Shown: one piece after another, positions 35,514-42,462 of the stretch
Position numbering within the stretch: position 1 is the first letter of the stretch
How the letters are laid out: each line of letters opens with the position of its first letter
Assembly (NCBI GenBank): GCA_016287565.1
Contig: JAEFAM010000016.1
Location: forward strand, 1-42,462
Origin: Clostridia bacterium
Lineage (GTDB): Bacteria > Bacillota > Clostridia > UBA1212 > UBA1255
Reading direction: 5' to 3'
DNA: 42,462 nt
Notes under the pieces: model-generated
Seen by the model: the letters and a program-made list of their open reading frames with translations, nothing else
Told to the model about the DNA's origin: nothing
Database searches by the model: none
Made by a program: the position numbers and the translations under genes

Positions 35514-36311
35514 TTATTTATATTTGTTCAGGCCGAAAAATTCGGCGGCGTTATGCTTCATCAGTTCTTTTAATTCTTCTTCGTCAATGCCCATCAGCAC
35601 CGACAGCCTGGCGTAGATAAATTTAAGGTTGGAAGAATCGTTTCTGGTGCCTCTGACCGGCACGGGAGCCATATACGGAGAATCGGTCTCGGGCAATATC
35701 CGCTCTTTCGGAATCGCTTTTAACACTCCGTCGAACTTGGCCGCGTTCTTAAAAGTTATCGCTCCGCCGAATGAAAACCAGCAGCCAAGGTCAGTTAGAC
35801 GCGATGCGAATTCCGCGCTGCCTGAATAGCAATGGAAAAGCACTTTTCCATGAAAAGCGTTTTCTTCTTCCAGGATCTTCAATGTGTCTGCGTGAGCTTC
35901 CCTGTCGTGAACTATGAGCGGGAGGCAGTTGTCCAGCGCGATGCGGATATTCTTGCGGAAATTGTCCGCCTGTAAGTCTCGGGGAGAGAAATCGTAATGA
36001 TAATCGAGCCCCGTCTCGCCTATTGCCACGATCTTGTTAAGAACGGCATTGTCCGGAGCGCTTAGAGCGCGGATCGTTTCATAATCGGTATCCGAAGCGT
36101 CCGATGCTTCGTGAGGATGGATCCCCACGGCGCAATAATAACCGGGAAAACGCTTCGAGATATCTATCACCGCAAGCGAAGATTTGAGATCCACCGCAGG
36201 ATCAACGATCAGTTCTATGCCGCCGTCAAAAAGTTTCTGAATAAGTTCCAGGCGGTCGCTTTCGAAAGCGCCGTCGTCGTAATGTGCGTGGGTGTCAACG
36301 TATCCGTTCAC
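35514..36311 (-). CDS. tatD: TatD family metal-dependent deoxyribonuclease
   Basis: The 265-residue TIM-barrel hydrolase carries the TatD motifs: DTHAHYDD (His8, His10), GIHPHEA, IGETGLDYHYD with the metal-binding Glu, VHDREAHADTL, FHCYSG, and PETDSPYMAP with the last Asp. TatD proteins are metal-dependent 3'-5' DNases linked to DNA repair and turnover. Length is normal. It sits 15 bases after the cotH-like gene and 26 before hflK in one transcript. Confidence 0.93.
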   Translation of the reverse strand: MNGYVDTHAHYDDGAFESDRLELIQKLFDGGIELIVDPAVDLKSSLAVIDISKRFPGYYCAVGIHPHEASDASDTDYETIRALSAPDNAVLNKIVAIGETGLDYHYDFSPRDLQADNFRKNIRIALDNCLPLIVHDREAHADTLKILEEENAFHGKVLFHCYSGSAEFASRLTDLGCWFSFGGAITFKNAAKFDGVLKAIPKERILPETDSPYMAPVPVRGTRNDSSNLKFIYARLSVLMGIDEEELKELMKHNAAEFFGLNKYK

Positions 36312-36326
36312 TTGTCAGACACCGCC

Positions 36327-38204
36327 TCATTCCAAAGCCGGAATATAATTTTCGAGATATTTGAGGAAGTAAGATTTTCGCTCCTGGGCGAAATAGTACC
36401 ATTGATCGAAATAGCCAAGCCAGCCCTCCACGCTCATGCCGTTGTACATGGCATAAAGGTCCATATCCTGCCTTATATCGTCGATGGCCTTGTCGATCTG
36501 TTCCGTCAGATATTCCGCAGAAAGCGTTTCGGCGACGTAATAGCAGTTTTCTCTGAAGATATCCCTGAATTCCTTGTTCCTGATCAGGCTCCTGAGTACC
36601 GTGCCGATGCAGGGCTCGCCTCCGTAAAGGCCGTCGTTAAGGCACATACCGAAGGTCTCCCTGGTAGGATCCACAAGCCCGAAATCCAGGTCCTTTAAAA
36701 CGAATCGCCATCTGCCGTCCATGCCTTTTATAGATGAATTTTCGGGGCCGTAATATCTCCAGGCCAGTACGTTGTTGTGAGGCCAGTCTTCGTTGACGAC
36801 GAATATCTGAAAAGCCATATACCTGCAGAAGTTTTCCACGTCGATGACTTCCCGGATCCTTGCCATCCCTTCCTCGTCGGAGAAATCGTTGAAGATGAGA
36901 TAATTCATATCCGAAAGGAAGCATTTGAACTGCTCGGCGGTGCCGCTTTCCTGCTTGTACCTGAACTGGTACTGGTCGGATTTGATCAGGAATGAAGCTA
37001 CGTTGTCCTTGTTCACGAAATAGTGGTCTTCCATGAAATCCGCGTCGAGAGATTCGTGGAGACACATGATGGAATAGTATTTGCCGTTGAGAAATACCAC
37101 GGTGTTTCTGCCTTCCTGATAATCCACGTCGACGTATCCGCCCAGCTTGTGTACCAGCTGGTCGCGGATCATGGTGCCTCCAAGGTCGTTTCTGGGATTC
37201 CTGAGCACCAGTTTCTTAAAAGATTCGATGGGTTCGTCAAGGCAGTTCTTAGCGCCTTCGAAGAATTTGTAATAAAACCTGTCTTCCCCGTATTTATTAG
37301 CATCGGCAACCAGTTTCAGAGACTTGATGCCTGCGCCCCTGCTGGTGCCGCCCGCCACCCTGATGCCGCAGACCTGGGACAATACAAGCGTTCCGTCGGA
37401 TTCGAAAAAGTCGATATGCGCCAGCCGCTCCCAGTCTGCGCCCCGCTGATTGTAATTCCTGGGCGTCCAGGGATCCAGAGGTGTGCCCGCGGCAACGGCC
37501 TCGTCGTAATATTTGCCGCTGATGAATATGCCCGTCTCGTAATCGTAAAGAAGTTCGTCGTCGATGTTGATGGATATCAGCATGGAACCGAATATGTCTT
37601 CAAAATCTTTGTCGCCCTTCATGCTCCCCAGGATATAGGTGAAAGTGCGCACAGGAGAAATTTGGACGGTTCCGCGGTAGAGCGCCGCTTTTACCGAGAT
37701 CACAACGGCGGTGAAATCCGAAGGATTATACAGATCCAGAGGCGTACCGTCGTACTTATAAGTTTTCAGGCGTCCGTCGGCAGAATTGAACAGACCCATA
37801 CTGTACGAATCTCTGGCTTCAGTATCGACGTTGGAAGGATCCGGATCTTTACCGCCCATAAACATATAGGGCTCTCCCGTCTGGGCGTACCTTCCGTCGG
37901 TGAGGCTCCTGGATGTGGAAAGCGTCACAGTATAAAGCACGTCGCAGCCTTCCGGAGGATACATTTCCAAAAGGATCCCGGACCTGTAAAAGCCCGATGA
38001 ATGTGAAACGGAAACGTTCGAATAGTCCGGTTTAACGGGATCGTCCCCGTTCTCAGAGGCGGGATCGACGGCCGCATCCGTTTTATCTTCGCTGGCGGAC
38101 AACATGATAAATTCCGCAAACCAGAAAACGGCAAGCAAAAGCACGCTCACCAGTAAAGTGAATATAAACGGCAATATCTTTTTATCTGCGCCTGATCTGC
38201 CCAT
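36327..38204 (-). CDS. CotH-type kinase family membrane protein
   Basis: This 625-residue protein has an N-terminal membrane helix (about 12-34), a beta-rich outer domain (about 60-195) of the chitobiase C-terminal/FN3-like type often found before CotH, and a CotH kinase domain (about 200-610). Kinase features are LKLVADANKYG, KLVLRNPRNDLGGTMIRDQL, WPHNNVLAWR and FVLKDLDFG, where the last Asp would bind metal. B. subtilis CotH phosphorylates spore coat proteins; clostridial homologues with membrane anchors act on unknown outer proteins. The ribosome binding site is weak (AAGG almost touching the ATG). Spore genes are not nearby. Confidence 0.88.
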   Translation of the reverse strand: MGRSGADKKILPFIFTLLVSVLLLAVFWFAEFIMLSASEDKTDAAVDPASENGDDPVKPDYSNVSVSHSSGFYRSGILLEMYPPEGCDVLYTVTLSTSRSLTDGRYAQTGEPYMFMGGKDPDPSNVDTEARDSYSMGLFNSADGRLKTYKYDGTPLDLYNPSDFTAVVISVKAALYRGTVQISPVRTFTYILGSMKGDKDFEDIFGSMLISINIDDELLYDYETGIFISGKYYDEAVAAGTPLDPWTPRNYNQRGADWERLAHIDFFESDGTLVLSQVCGIRVAGGTSRGAGIKSLKLVADANKYGEDRFYYKFFEGAKNCLDEPIESFKKLVLRNPRNDLGGTMIRDQLVHKLGGYVDVDYQEGRNTVVFLNGKYYSIMCLHESLDADFMEDHYFVNKDNVASFLIKSDQYQFRYKQESGTAEQFKCFLSDMNYLIFNDFSDEEGMARIREVIDVENFCRYMAFQIFVVNEDWPHNNVLAWRYYGPENSSIKGMDGRWRFVLKDLDFGLVDPTRETFGMCLNDGLYGGEPCIGTVLRSLIRNKEFRDIFRENCYYVAETLSAEYLTEQIDKAIDDIRQDMDLYAMYNGMSVEGWLGYFDQWYYFAQERKSYFLKYLENYIPALE

Positions 38205-38217
38205 ACCTTATCAATCC

Positions 38218-38256
38218 AAAAAACAACCGGGACAGACACTCTTCGTCCGTCCCGGT
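38218..38256 (-). terminator. Terminator of the htrA-nth operon
   Basis: Arms 38249-38256 and 38226-38233 form a perfect 8-bp stem, extended by three pairs after a mismatch. On the minus strand six T follow after TG (complement of 38218-38223). It lies 39 bases after the nth stop and 14 bases before the cotH-like ATG. Confidence 0.85.
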
Positions 38257-38257
38257 A

Positions 38258-38286
38258 ATATTACCATAAAAACGTTTTTCGGGCAA
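38258..38286 (-). promoter_or_regulatory. Candidate promoter for the cotH-tatD-hflKC operon
   Basis: TTGCCC (38286-38281) and TAATAT (38263-38258) are 17 bases apart on the minus strand, with TG one base before the -10 box. The predicted start, near 38251, lies within the first arm of the nth terminator (38249-38256). Confidence 0.55.
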
Positions 38287-38294
38287 TCGGTATT

Positions 38295-38963
38295 TTATTT
38301 TGCCGCGCCGCTCTTCAGAAGCTTTTTATAATGGCCGCAATGCTCTTTAATGACGCAGGAAGCGCAATCAGGTCTGTTGGCAATACAAACGTTCCTGCCG
38401 TGAGTGATCAGCAGATGGGAAAGGCGCAGCGCTTTGTCTGACTCCGGATCATCAGGCGGTATCAATTTACGAAGATCCGTTTCGATGGATTCAGGAGTAG
38501 TGCTGTCTGTGATACCTATAAGGTGCCAGATCCTTTTTACGTGCGTATCGATCACGTAGGCGCTCCGGCCGTACCATTCTCCCATAACGAGATTGGCGGT
38601 CTTGCGTCCCGTTCCCGGAAGTTTCGTCAGTTCGTCAAGCGTATCAGGCAGTTCCCCGCCGAACTCGTCCACGATCATCCGAGCGCATTTTTTGATATTT
38701 GCCGCTTTGGTACGGTAGAGGCCGCAGGACTTTATCGTATTTTCCAGATCCGTAATATCCGCTTCCGCAAGAGCATTGGCGTCCGGGTATTTCCTGAAAA
38801 GCTCAGGCGTAACGGCGTTGACCCGCACGTCCGTACACTGGGCGGAAAGGATGGTGCTCACCAGCAGCTGGACCGCCGAATCGAATCTCAGGCTGCATTT
38901 GTCCCCGTCCGGATATGCCTTTTTCAGCAGATCTATTATCTCGTCAAGTTCCTTACGACGCAC
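38295..38963 (-). CDS. nth: Endonuclease III
   Basis: This DNA glycosylase/AP lyase removes oxidised pyrimidines. The 222-residue protein has the helix-hairpin-helix LPGTGRKTA with the catalytic Lys121, IDTHVKR with the catalytic Asp139, and a complete [4Fe-4S] site Cys193-x6-Cys200-x2-Cys203-x5-Cys209. Length is normal. Its start overlaps the 3' end of the htrA-like gene by 11 bases. Confidence 0.96.
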   Translation of the reverse strand: MRRKELDEIIDLLKKAYPDGDKCSLRFDSAVQLLVSTILSAQCTDVRVNAVTPELFRKYPDANALAEADITDLENTIKSCGLYRTKAANIKKCARMIVDEFGGELPDTLDELTKLPGTGRKTANLVMGEWYGRSAYVIDTHVKRIWHLIGITDSTTPESIETDLRKLIPPDDPESDKALRLSHLLITHGRNVCIANRPDCASCVIKEHCGHYKKLLKSGAAK

Positions 38964-40653
38964 TCAGTATCACCTTAAATTCGTAATATTTGTTCTCGGA
39001 CGTTCTGTATACTTTAAGCACGATCTCGTCGCCGGGAGCATACTTCAGCAGGTTCGTCTTGAGAGAGTAGAAATCGACTATTTCGACTCCGTTGAGGCCG
39101 CAGACCACGTCGCCGGCCTTTAATCCGGCCTTGCCGCAGCTACCGCCTTCGGATACTTCTTCGACGTAGCTTCCAAGAGGCCAGCCGTTCTCTTTGGCTT
39201 CCTTCCAGCCGTAGAGCGTGTTGACGGTTATGCCGAGCACGGGCTGCACGTAGCGGCCGTACAGGCGGAAGGATTCGATTATCCTCTTGGCAGTGTTGGA
39301 GGAGATGGCGAAAGTCATATTCTCGTAATAATCTGCCACGATCTTCAGCACGCTGACACCGACCAGTTCGCCTTCGCTATTAACCACCGCGCCGCCGCTG
39401 TTGCCCGGGTTGATGGGAGCGGTCATCTGGATCATATCGTAAAGGATGGCGCCGGATTCGGAGGTGGTCGACCGCTTGGTACCGCTGATGATGCCGTCGC
39501 AGACGGAATTCATGAATTCAAGGCCTCCGGGGCTGCCTATGGCGACGACCGACTGTCCGGGTTCCAGCAGGTCAGAATCGGCGAACACGATGGGTCTCAG
39601 GCCTGTGCAGTCCAGTTTGATAAGGGCAATATCGAAATCGGCGTCGTAGCCCAGAAGCTGCGTGGTCTCGTATGGCTCGTCGTGAGGATTGTCGATATAA
39701 ACGTATATTTTGTACTGGGCGCCTATCTTTCCGGTGGCCGTGTCAATGATGGACGACAGCACGTGGCAGTTGGTCATTATCTCTCCGTCTTCTGAAACGA
39801 TTATGCCCGAGCCCATGGCCAGGCCCGTCTCTTTACCGTCCGTACCGACCTCCACGCATTCGATGGCGACAACTGACGATACCGCTTTTGCGTACGCCGC
39901 GGAGACCGAAAACTCGCCGTCCACGTTGATGGTCACGTTGGCCGAACCGTCTATCTCACCGTCTCCGACTTTTATCCTGGAATTTCCTCCGCTGCGGGCG
40001 GAATTTTCGATTGAATATTTTTTAACGATAGTGGAAAACAGGCTGGATTCCCTGGTGGGAAAACAGCACAGCGCCGCAATGAGAAGACCGAAGCACACCA
40101 CGGTGGCAAGCACGGAAACAAGTATGGTCAACCCTGCGCTGAAACGTTTTCTGGTGCCGTTGGCGTATTCCTGCTGACGCGCTTCCTTTGCGGCGTCTTT
40201 GTATGCCTTCTTTTCGGCCTTGTATTGCATTTTAAGCATATCAAGGGATAGTTTAGAGGGTGCGGACGTTCCCTGGCTCTGAGGGCCTTCTGAGGCCGTT
40301 TTCGCTGGCCCTCCGGCTGCAGCCGATCCTTCCGTTTCGGAATTTTCTTCCGGAGCATCTTCGCGGTTATTATCGTCATATGTAAACGCGTTCAGCGGCA
40401 GTACCGGATCGTCGAAAACGGGCAGTCCGTCGCCGTACGATGCGGATAACAGGTCGACGTTCTCGGCCGCCTCTGTCGCGTTCTCGACTGCTTCCGCGCC
40501 GTTCTCAGCCGCTTCGGGCGCCGCTTCCGTCAAGGTGTTTTCAGCCTCCGTCAACGCGTTATCGGTTTCAGCCGCCGCTTCGTTCACGGCCTGCGCTCCG
40601 GCGTCAAGTCCTTCATTTATCTCATTAAATTTCCTTTCGTTTTCTTCGTTCAT
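38953..40653 (-). CDS. HtrA/DegP-like membrane serine protease with PDZ domain
   Basis: The 566-residue protein has a long acidic cytosolic N-terminus (about 1-165, with many Ala/Glu repeats such as TEAAENG), a membrane helix (about 174-197), a trypsin-like domain and one PDZ domain (about 468-566). The catalytic triad is visible: His297 (TNCHVL), Asp341 (DADFDIA) and Ser419 (NPGNSGGA). Such proteases remove misfolded envelope proteins. The cytosolic extension is much longer than in B. subtilis HtrA. I chose the ATG at 40653; the TTG seven codons earlier overlaps the GGAAAGG ribosome binding site. Confidence 0.92.
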   Translation of the reverse strand: MNEENERKFNEINEGLDAGAQAVNEAAAETDNALTEAENTLTEAAPEAAENGAEAVENATEAAENVDLLSASYGDGLPVFDDPVLPLNAFTYDDNNREDAPEENSETEGSAAAGGPAKTASEGPQSQGTSAPSKLSLDMLKMQYKAEKKAYKDAAKEARQQEYANGTRKRFSAGLTILVSVLATVVCFGLLIAALCCFPTRESSLFSTIVKKYSIENSARSGGNSRIKVGDGEIDGSANVTINVDGEFSVSAAYAKAVSSVVAIECVEVGTDGKETGLAMGSGIIVSEDGEIMTNCHVLSSIIDTATGKIGAQYKIYVYIDNPHDEPYETTQLLGYDADFDIALIKLDCTGLRPIVFADSDLLEPGQSVVAIGSPGGLEFMNSVCDGIISGTKRSTTSESGAILYDMIQMTAPINPGNSGGAVVNSEGELVGVSVLKIVADYYENMTFAISSNTAKRIIESFRLYGRYVQPVLGITVNTLYGWKEAKENGWPLGSYVEEVSEGGSCGKAGLKAGDVVCGLNGVEIVDFYSLKTNLLKYAPGDEIVLKVYRTSENKYYEFKVILSAS

Positions 40654-40715
40654 TTCAGCATCGCCTTTCCGCAAAGCATTTCAAATATTAAACAATTGTC
40701 AACAAACCGTTAATT

Positions 40716-40744
40716 ATTATAACACAAATCATCCGATGGAAACA
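40716..40744 (-). promoter_or_regulatory. Candidate extended -10 promoter for htrA-nth
   Basis: A perfect TATAAT (40721-40716) with TG one base upstream lies on the minus strand. The -35 region (TGTTTC, 40744-40739) is poor. A TTGACA downstream (40702-40697) has no usable -10 at the right distance. Confidence 0.5.
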
Positions 40745-40751
40745 GACCGGT

Positions 40752-41471
40752 TTATTGACCGGCCTGATCCACCACGAATTTGTAACCCTTGCCCCAGATG
40801 GTCTGGACAGAACAGCCGCAGCCCTGAAGTTTTGACCTTATCCGCTTTATATGTACGTCGATGGTCCTGGCGCCGCCGAAATATTTGATGCCCCAGATAC
40901 CCTGAAGCAATTGTTCTCTCGTAAACATTTTGTTGGGTTCGGACGCGAGGTAAAACAAAAGCTCGATCTCTTTGGGAGGCATTGCCAGTTCTTCGCCGCG
41001 AAGCGTGACCCGGTAGCTGTTTTTGTCCAACGTCAATCCGGGAAATCTCAGGATGCCGGGATCGTTTCTGACAACTGAAGCGCGTGCCGAGGCGTTTTTG
41101 GAAAATCTGATAAGCGCTTTTACACGGGCGGAAAGTTCTCTTAATGATAAGGGCATGGCAACGTATTCGTCTGCCCCCATTTCCAGGGCGAGGACCACGT
41201 CGGCAGTATCTTTCATTTCCGATACGATCATAAGCGGAACAGTCTGGTCGGTCTCTTTTATCGTGCGTATCAATTCAAAACCGTCAGTGCCGTTCTTAAA
41301 AACTATTTCGGAAATGATCAGATCCGGGCGCTCGGACCTGACCGAACCTGCCGCCTCCGCCGGGTCGGAGATCCGCTTGAGTTCGTAATTAGAGAAATAT
41401 GCGGAACCAACCGTTTGTTCGAATAATGATCCTTCGCCGTCAATAACGAGAATTAAGTCTTTCCTGTTCAT
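40752..41471 (-). CDS. OmpR-type response regulator with altered receiver domain
   Basis: The 239-residue protein has an N-terminal receiver-like domain (about 4-122) and a C-terminal winged helix (about 140-235) with TREQLLQGIWGIKYFGGARTID-type features (recognition helix ARTIDVHIKRIRSKL) and the closing IWGKGYKF. In the receiver the phospho-accepting Asp is replaced by Glu55 (DLIISEIVF), the conserved Lys by Met106 (AMPLS), and the acidic pair is Asp11-Gly12. The Ser84 position is kept. It therefore probably does not work by normal phosphorylation. The ATG at 41471 lies 9 bases after GGAAGG. There is no histidine kinase gene next to it; the divergent neighbour is ychF. Confidence 0.92.
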   Translation of the reverse strand: MNRKDLILVIDGEGSLFEQTVGSAYFSNYELKRISDPAEAAGSVRSERPDLIISEIVFKNGTDGFELIRTIKETDQTVPLMIVSEMKDTADVVLALEMGADEYVAMPLSLRELSARVKALIRFSKNASARASVVRNDPGILRFPGLTLDKNSYRVTLRGEELAMPPKEIELLFYLASEPNKMFTREQLLQGIWGIKYFGGARTIDVHIKRIRSKLQGCGCSVQTIWGKGYKFVVDQAGQ

Positions 41472-41497
41472 CGATGCCATCCTTCCGCAAATGATCC

Positions 41498-41583
41498 GGT
41501 CAAATACGGGCGCGCAGCCCGTCCCATATAACGTGTTAATTATAATTGACCGGAATATTTCAAACAAGTCGATTTATTTGACC
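41498..41583. promoter_or_regulatory. Three GGTCAA boxes around the response-regulator promoter
   Basis: GGTCAA occurs at 41498-41503 on the plus strand and at 41546-41551 and 41578-41583 on the minus strand. The last two are direct repeats 32 bases apart, about three helical turns, one inside the spacer and one upstream of the -35. The first two form an inverted repeat extended to 8 bases (CCGGTCAA). They could bind the winged-helix protein encoded downstream. Confidence 0.38.
41539..41567 (-). promoter_or_regulatory. Candidate promoter for the response regulator
   Basis: A perfect TATAAT (41544-41539) lies 17 bases after TTGTTT (41567-41562) on the minus strand. The leader would be about 60 bases. 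Confidence 0.55.
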
Positions 41584-41668
41584 CAAATGTGTATTTAAAA
41601 TGTCTTTTTGTCCTTAATTGTTTTCTCGCAAGGCAATACGGCAATATTTTGTAGTAATCGACGATATA

Positions 41669-41697
41669 TTGAGAAATATGCGCGGCAATGATATAAT
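41669..41697 (+). promoter_or_regulatory. Promoter for ychF/engD
   Basis: TTGAGA (41669-41674) and a perfect TATAAT (41692-41697) lie 17 bases apart, with TG one base before the -10 box. The start codon is 45 bases downstream. Confidence 0.82.
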
Positions 41698-41741
41698 ACG
41701 GCCGCGGTCAATGCCGCAAAGATCATTCTGGAGTGGATGAA

Positions 41742-42462
41742 ATGAAAATAGGTATAGTCGGACTTCCGAACGTAGGAAAAAGCACGCTGTTCAACGCGAT
41801 AACGAAAGCCGGCGCCGAATGCGCCAATTATCCTTTCTGCACCATCGAACCCAACGTGGGTACCGTGGCCGTGCCTGACGAAAGGCTCGACCGGCTTTGC
41901 GAAATGTACTCCCCTGAAAAAAGGACGCCTGCAGTCATCGAATTCGTTGACATCGCCGGCCTCGTAAAAGGCGCGAGCAAAGGCGAAGGCCTGGGCAACA
42001 AATTCCTTTCGAACATAAGGGAGTGCGACGCTATCGCGCACGTGGTCAGATGCTTCTCTTCCGACGATATAATCAGAGTCGAGAATTCCGTTGGCCCCAG
42101 GGGCGACGCGGAGACCATCAATCTTGAACTGGTATTCAGCGATCTGGAGCAGGTGGAACGCAGGATAGACAGGACCGCCAAGATGGCCAAAAGCGGCGAC
42201 AGGAAGATATTGGCGGAACTGGAGACGCTAAAAGATATAAAAGAGCATCTGGAAAAAGGATTGCCCGCCAGGACGTTCGAAGGGTATGAGAACACGAAAG
42301 AAGTTCTGGACTCCATGTTCCTGCTCACCGTAAAACCCGTGATATACGTGGCCAACATTTCAGAAGACGACGTCTCCTCCCCCTTCGACTGCGAGTTCGT
42401 GCAGGAACTGAAAGAAGTAGCGGATTCCGAAAAAGCAGAGATCATAACCGTCTGCGCCAGGC
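41742..42462 (+). CDS. ychF: Redox-regulated ATPase/GTPase YchF (EngD), 3' end outside window
   Basis: This is the Obg-family nucleotide hydrolase YchF (EngD, OLA1), which binds ribosomes and prefers ATP. 240 codons are visible of about 365. The P-loop GLPNVGKST is at residues 6-14 from the ATG; next come YPFCTIEPNVG (switch I) and VDIAGLVKGASKGEGLGN (G3), and the coiled-coil segment follows. The G4 position of GTPases (NKxD) is not GTP-type here: it reads VIYVANISEDD, as usual in YchF. GGAG lies 8 bases before the ATG. It is the only plus-strand gene and is divergent from the response regulator. Confidence 0.95.
   Translation, partial: MKIGIVGLPNVGKSTLFNAITKAGAECANYPFCTIEPNVGTVAVPDERLDRLCEMYSPEKRTPAVIEFVDIAGLVKGASKGEGLGNKFLSNIRECDAIAHVVRCFSSDDIIRVENSVGPRGDAETINLELVFSDLEQVERRIDRTAKMAKSGDRKILAELETLKDIKEHLEKGLPARTFEGYENTKEVLDSMFLLTVKPVIYVANISEDDVSSPFDCEFVQELKEVADSEKAEIITVCAR

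Noticed and set aside
40697-40702. Consensus TTGACA as the -35 for htrA
   Set aside because: At 17 bases downstream the sequence is ATGCTT, not a -10 box, and it would start the transcript within the coding region.
40747-40762. Terminator of the response regulator gene
   Set aside because: A 5-bp stem at the stop codon with a broken T-tract (TCTGTTT) is too weak to call.

Overview
The window is a dense stretch of about 42.5 kb (no gene-free gap over 300 bases) from a bacterial chromosome that looks like an anaerobic member of the Clostridia (Bacillota). The grounds are a V-type ATPase operon in the order known from Enterococcus and Clostridia, an IreB-RuvX-DUF1292 gene trio, a DRTGG/anti-sigma-type ATPase pair, NADP-type glutamate dehydrogenase, nickel lactate racemase (LarA), a CotH-type kinase, and strong AGGAGG-type ribosome binding sites. 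No close relative can be named from sequence alone. I see no rRNA, tRNA, CRISPR array, insertion sequence or prophage. All genes but the last lie on the minus strand; the last (ychF/engD, cut by the window end) is divergent.

Layout, right to left in the direction of minus-strand transcription: a winged-helix response regulator with an altered receiver; htrA-like protease plus nth; cotH-like kinase, tatD, hflK, hflC; a secreted repeat protein with a C-terminal anchor; an ECF sigma factor (preceded by a 15-codon leader ORF) with its overlapping membrane partner; gdhA; larA with a uridine-kinase-like gene; an HPr-like gene, ireB, ruvX, a DUF1292 gene and a short nagA-like gene; metY followed closely by the nine V-ATPase genes, proC and an RNase HI-Nudix fusion; valS, a DRTGG protein, an anti-sigma-type ATPase, a lipoprotein and a short RNase E/G; an aldolase-dehydrogenase fusion; and a type IIA topoisomerase B/A pair whose A gene runs off the left edge.

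The V-ATPase is the physiological core. Its c subunit carries every residue known to bind sodium in Enterococcus hirae NtpK, so the complex is predicted to move Na+. Around it are amino-acid genes (metY, proC, gdhA), DNA maintenance genes (topoisomerase, nth, RNase H, RuvX, TatD) and envelope or stress functions (HtrA, HflKC, CotH, ECF sigma, lipoprotein).

The most unusual signals are small-scale. Several promoters are built into the end of the preceding operon: -35 boxes contain the upstream stop codon, and at several junctions the promoter is interleaved with the upstream terminator hairpin so that the predicted transcript start falls at, inside or beyond the hairpin's first arm. Other points are a response regulator with Glu in place of the phospho-accepting Asp, an HPr homologue without the active-site His, an RNase HI-Nudix fusion, a NagA-like enzyme without the usual beta-sandwich, and a leader ORF whose stop overlaps the sigma factor's TTG start. 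I found no single clearly new multi-gene system. Promoter and terminator calls were read by eye, without scoring software.
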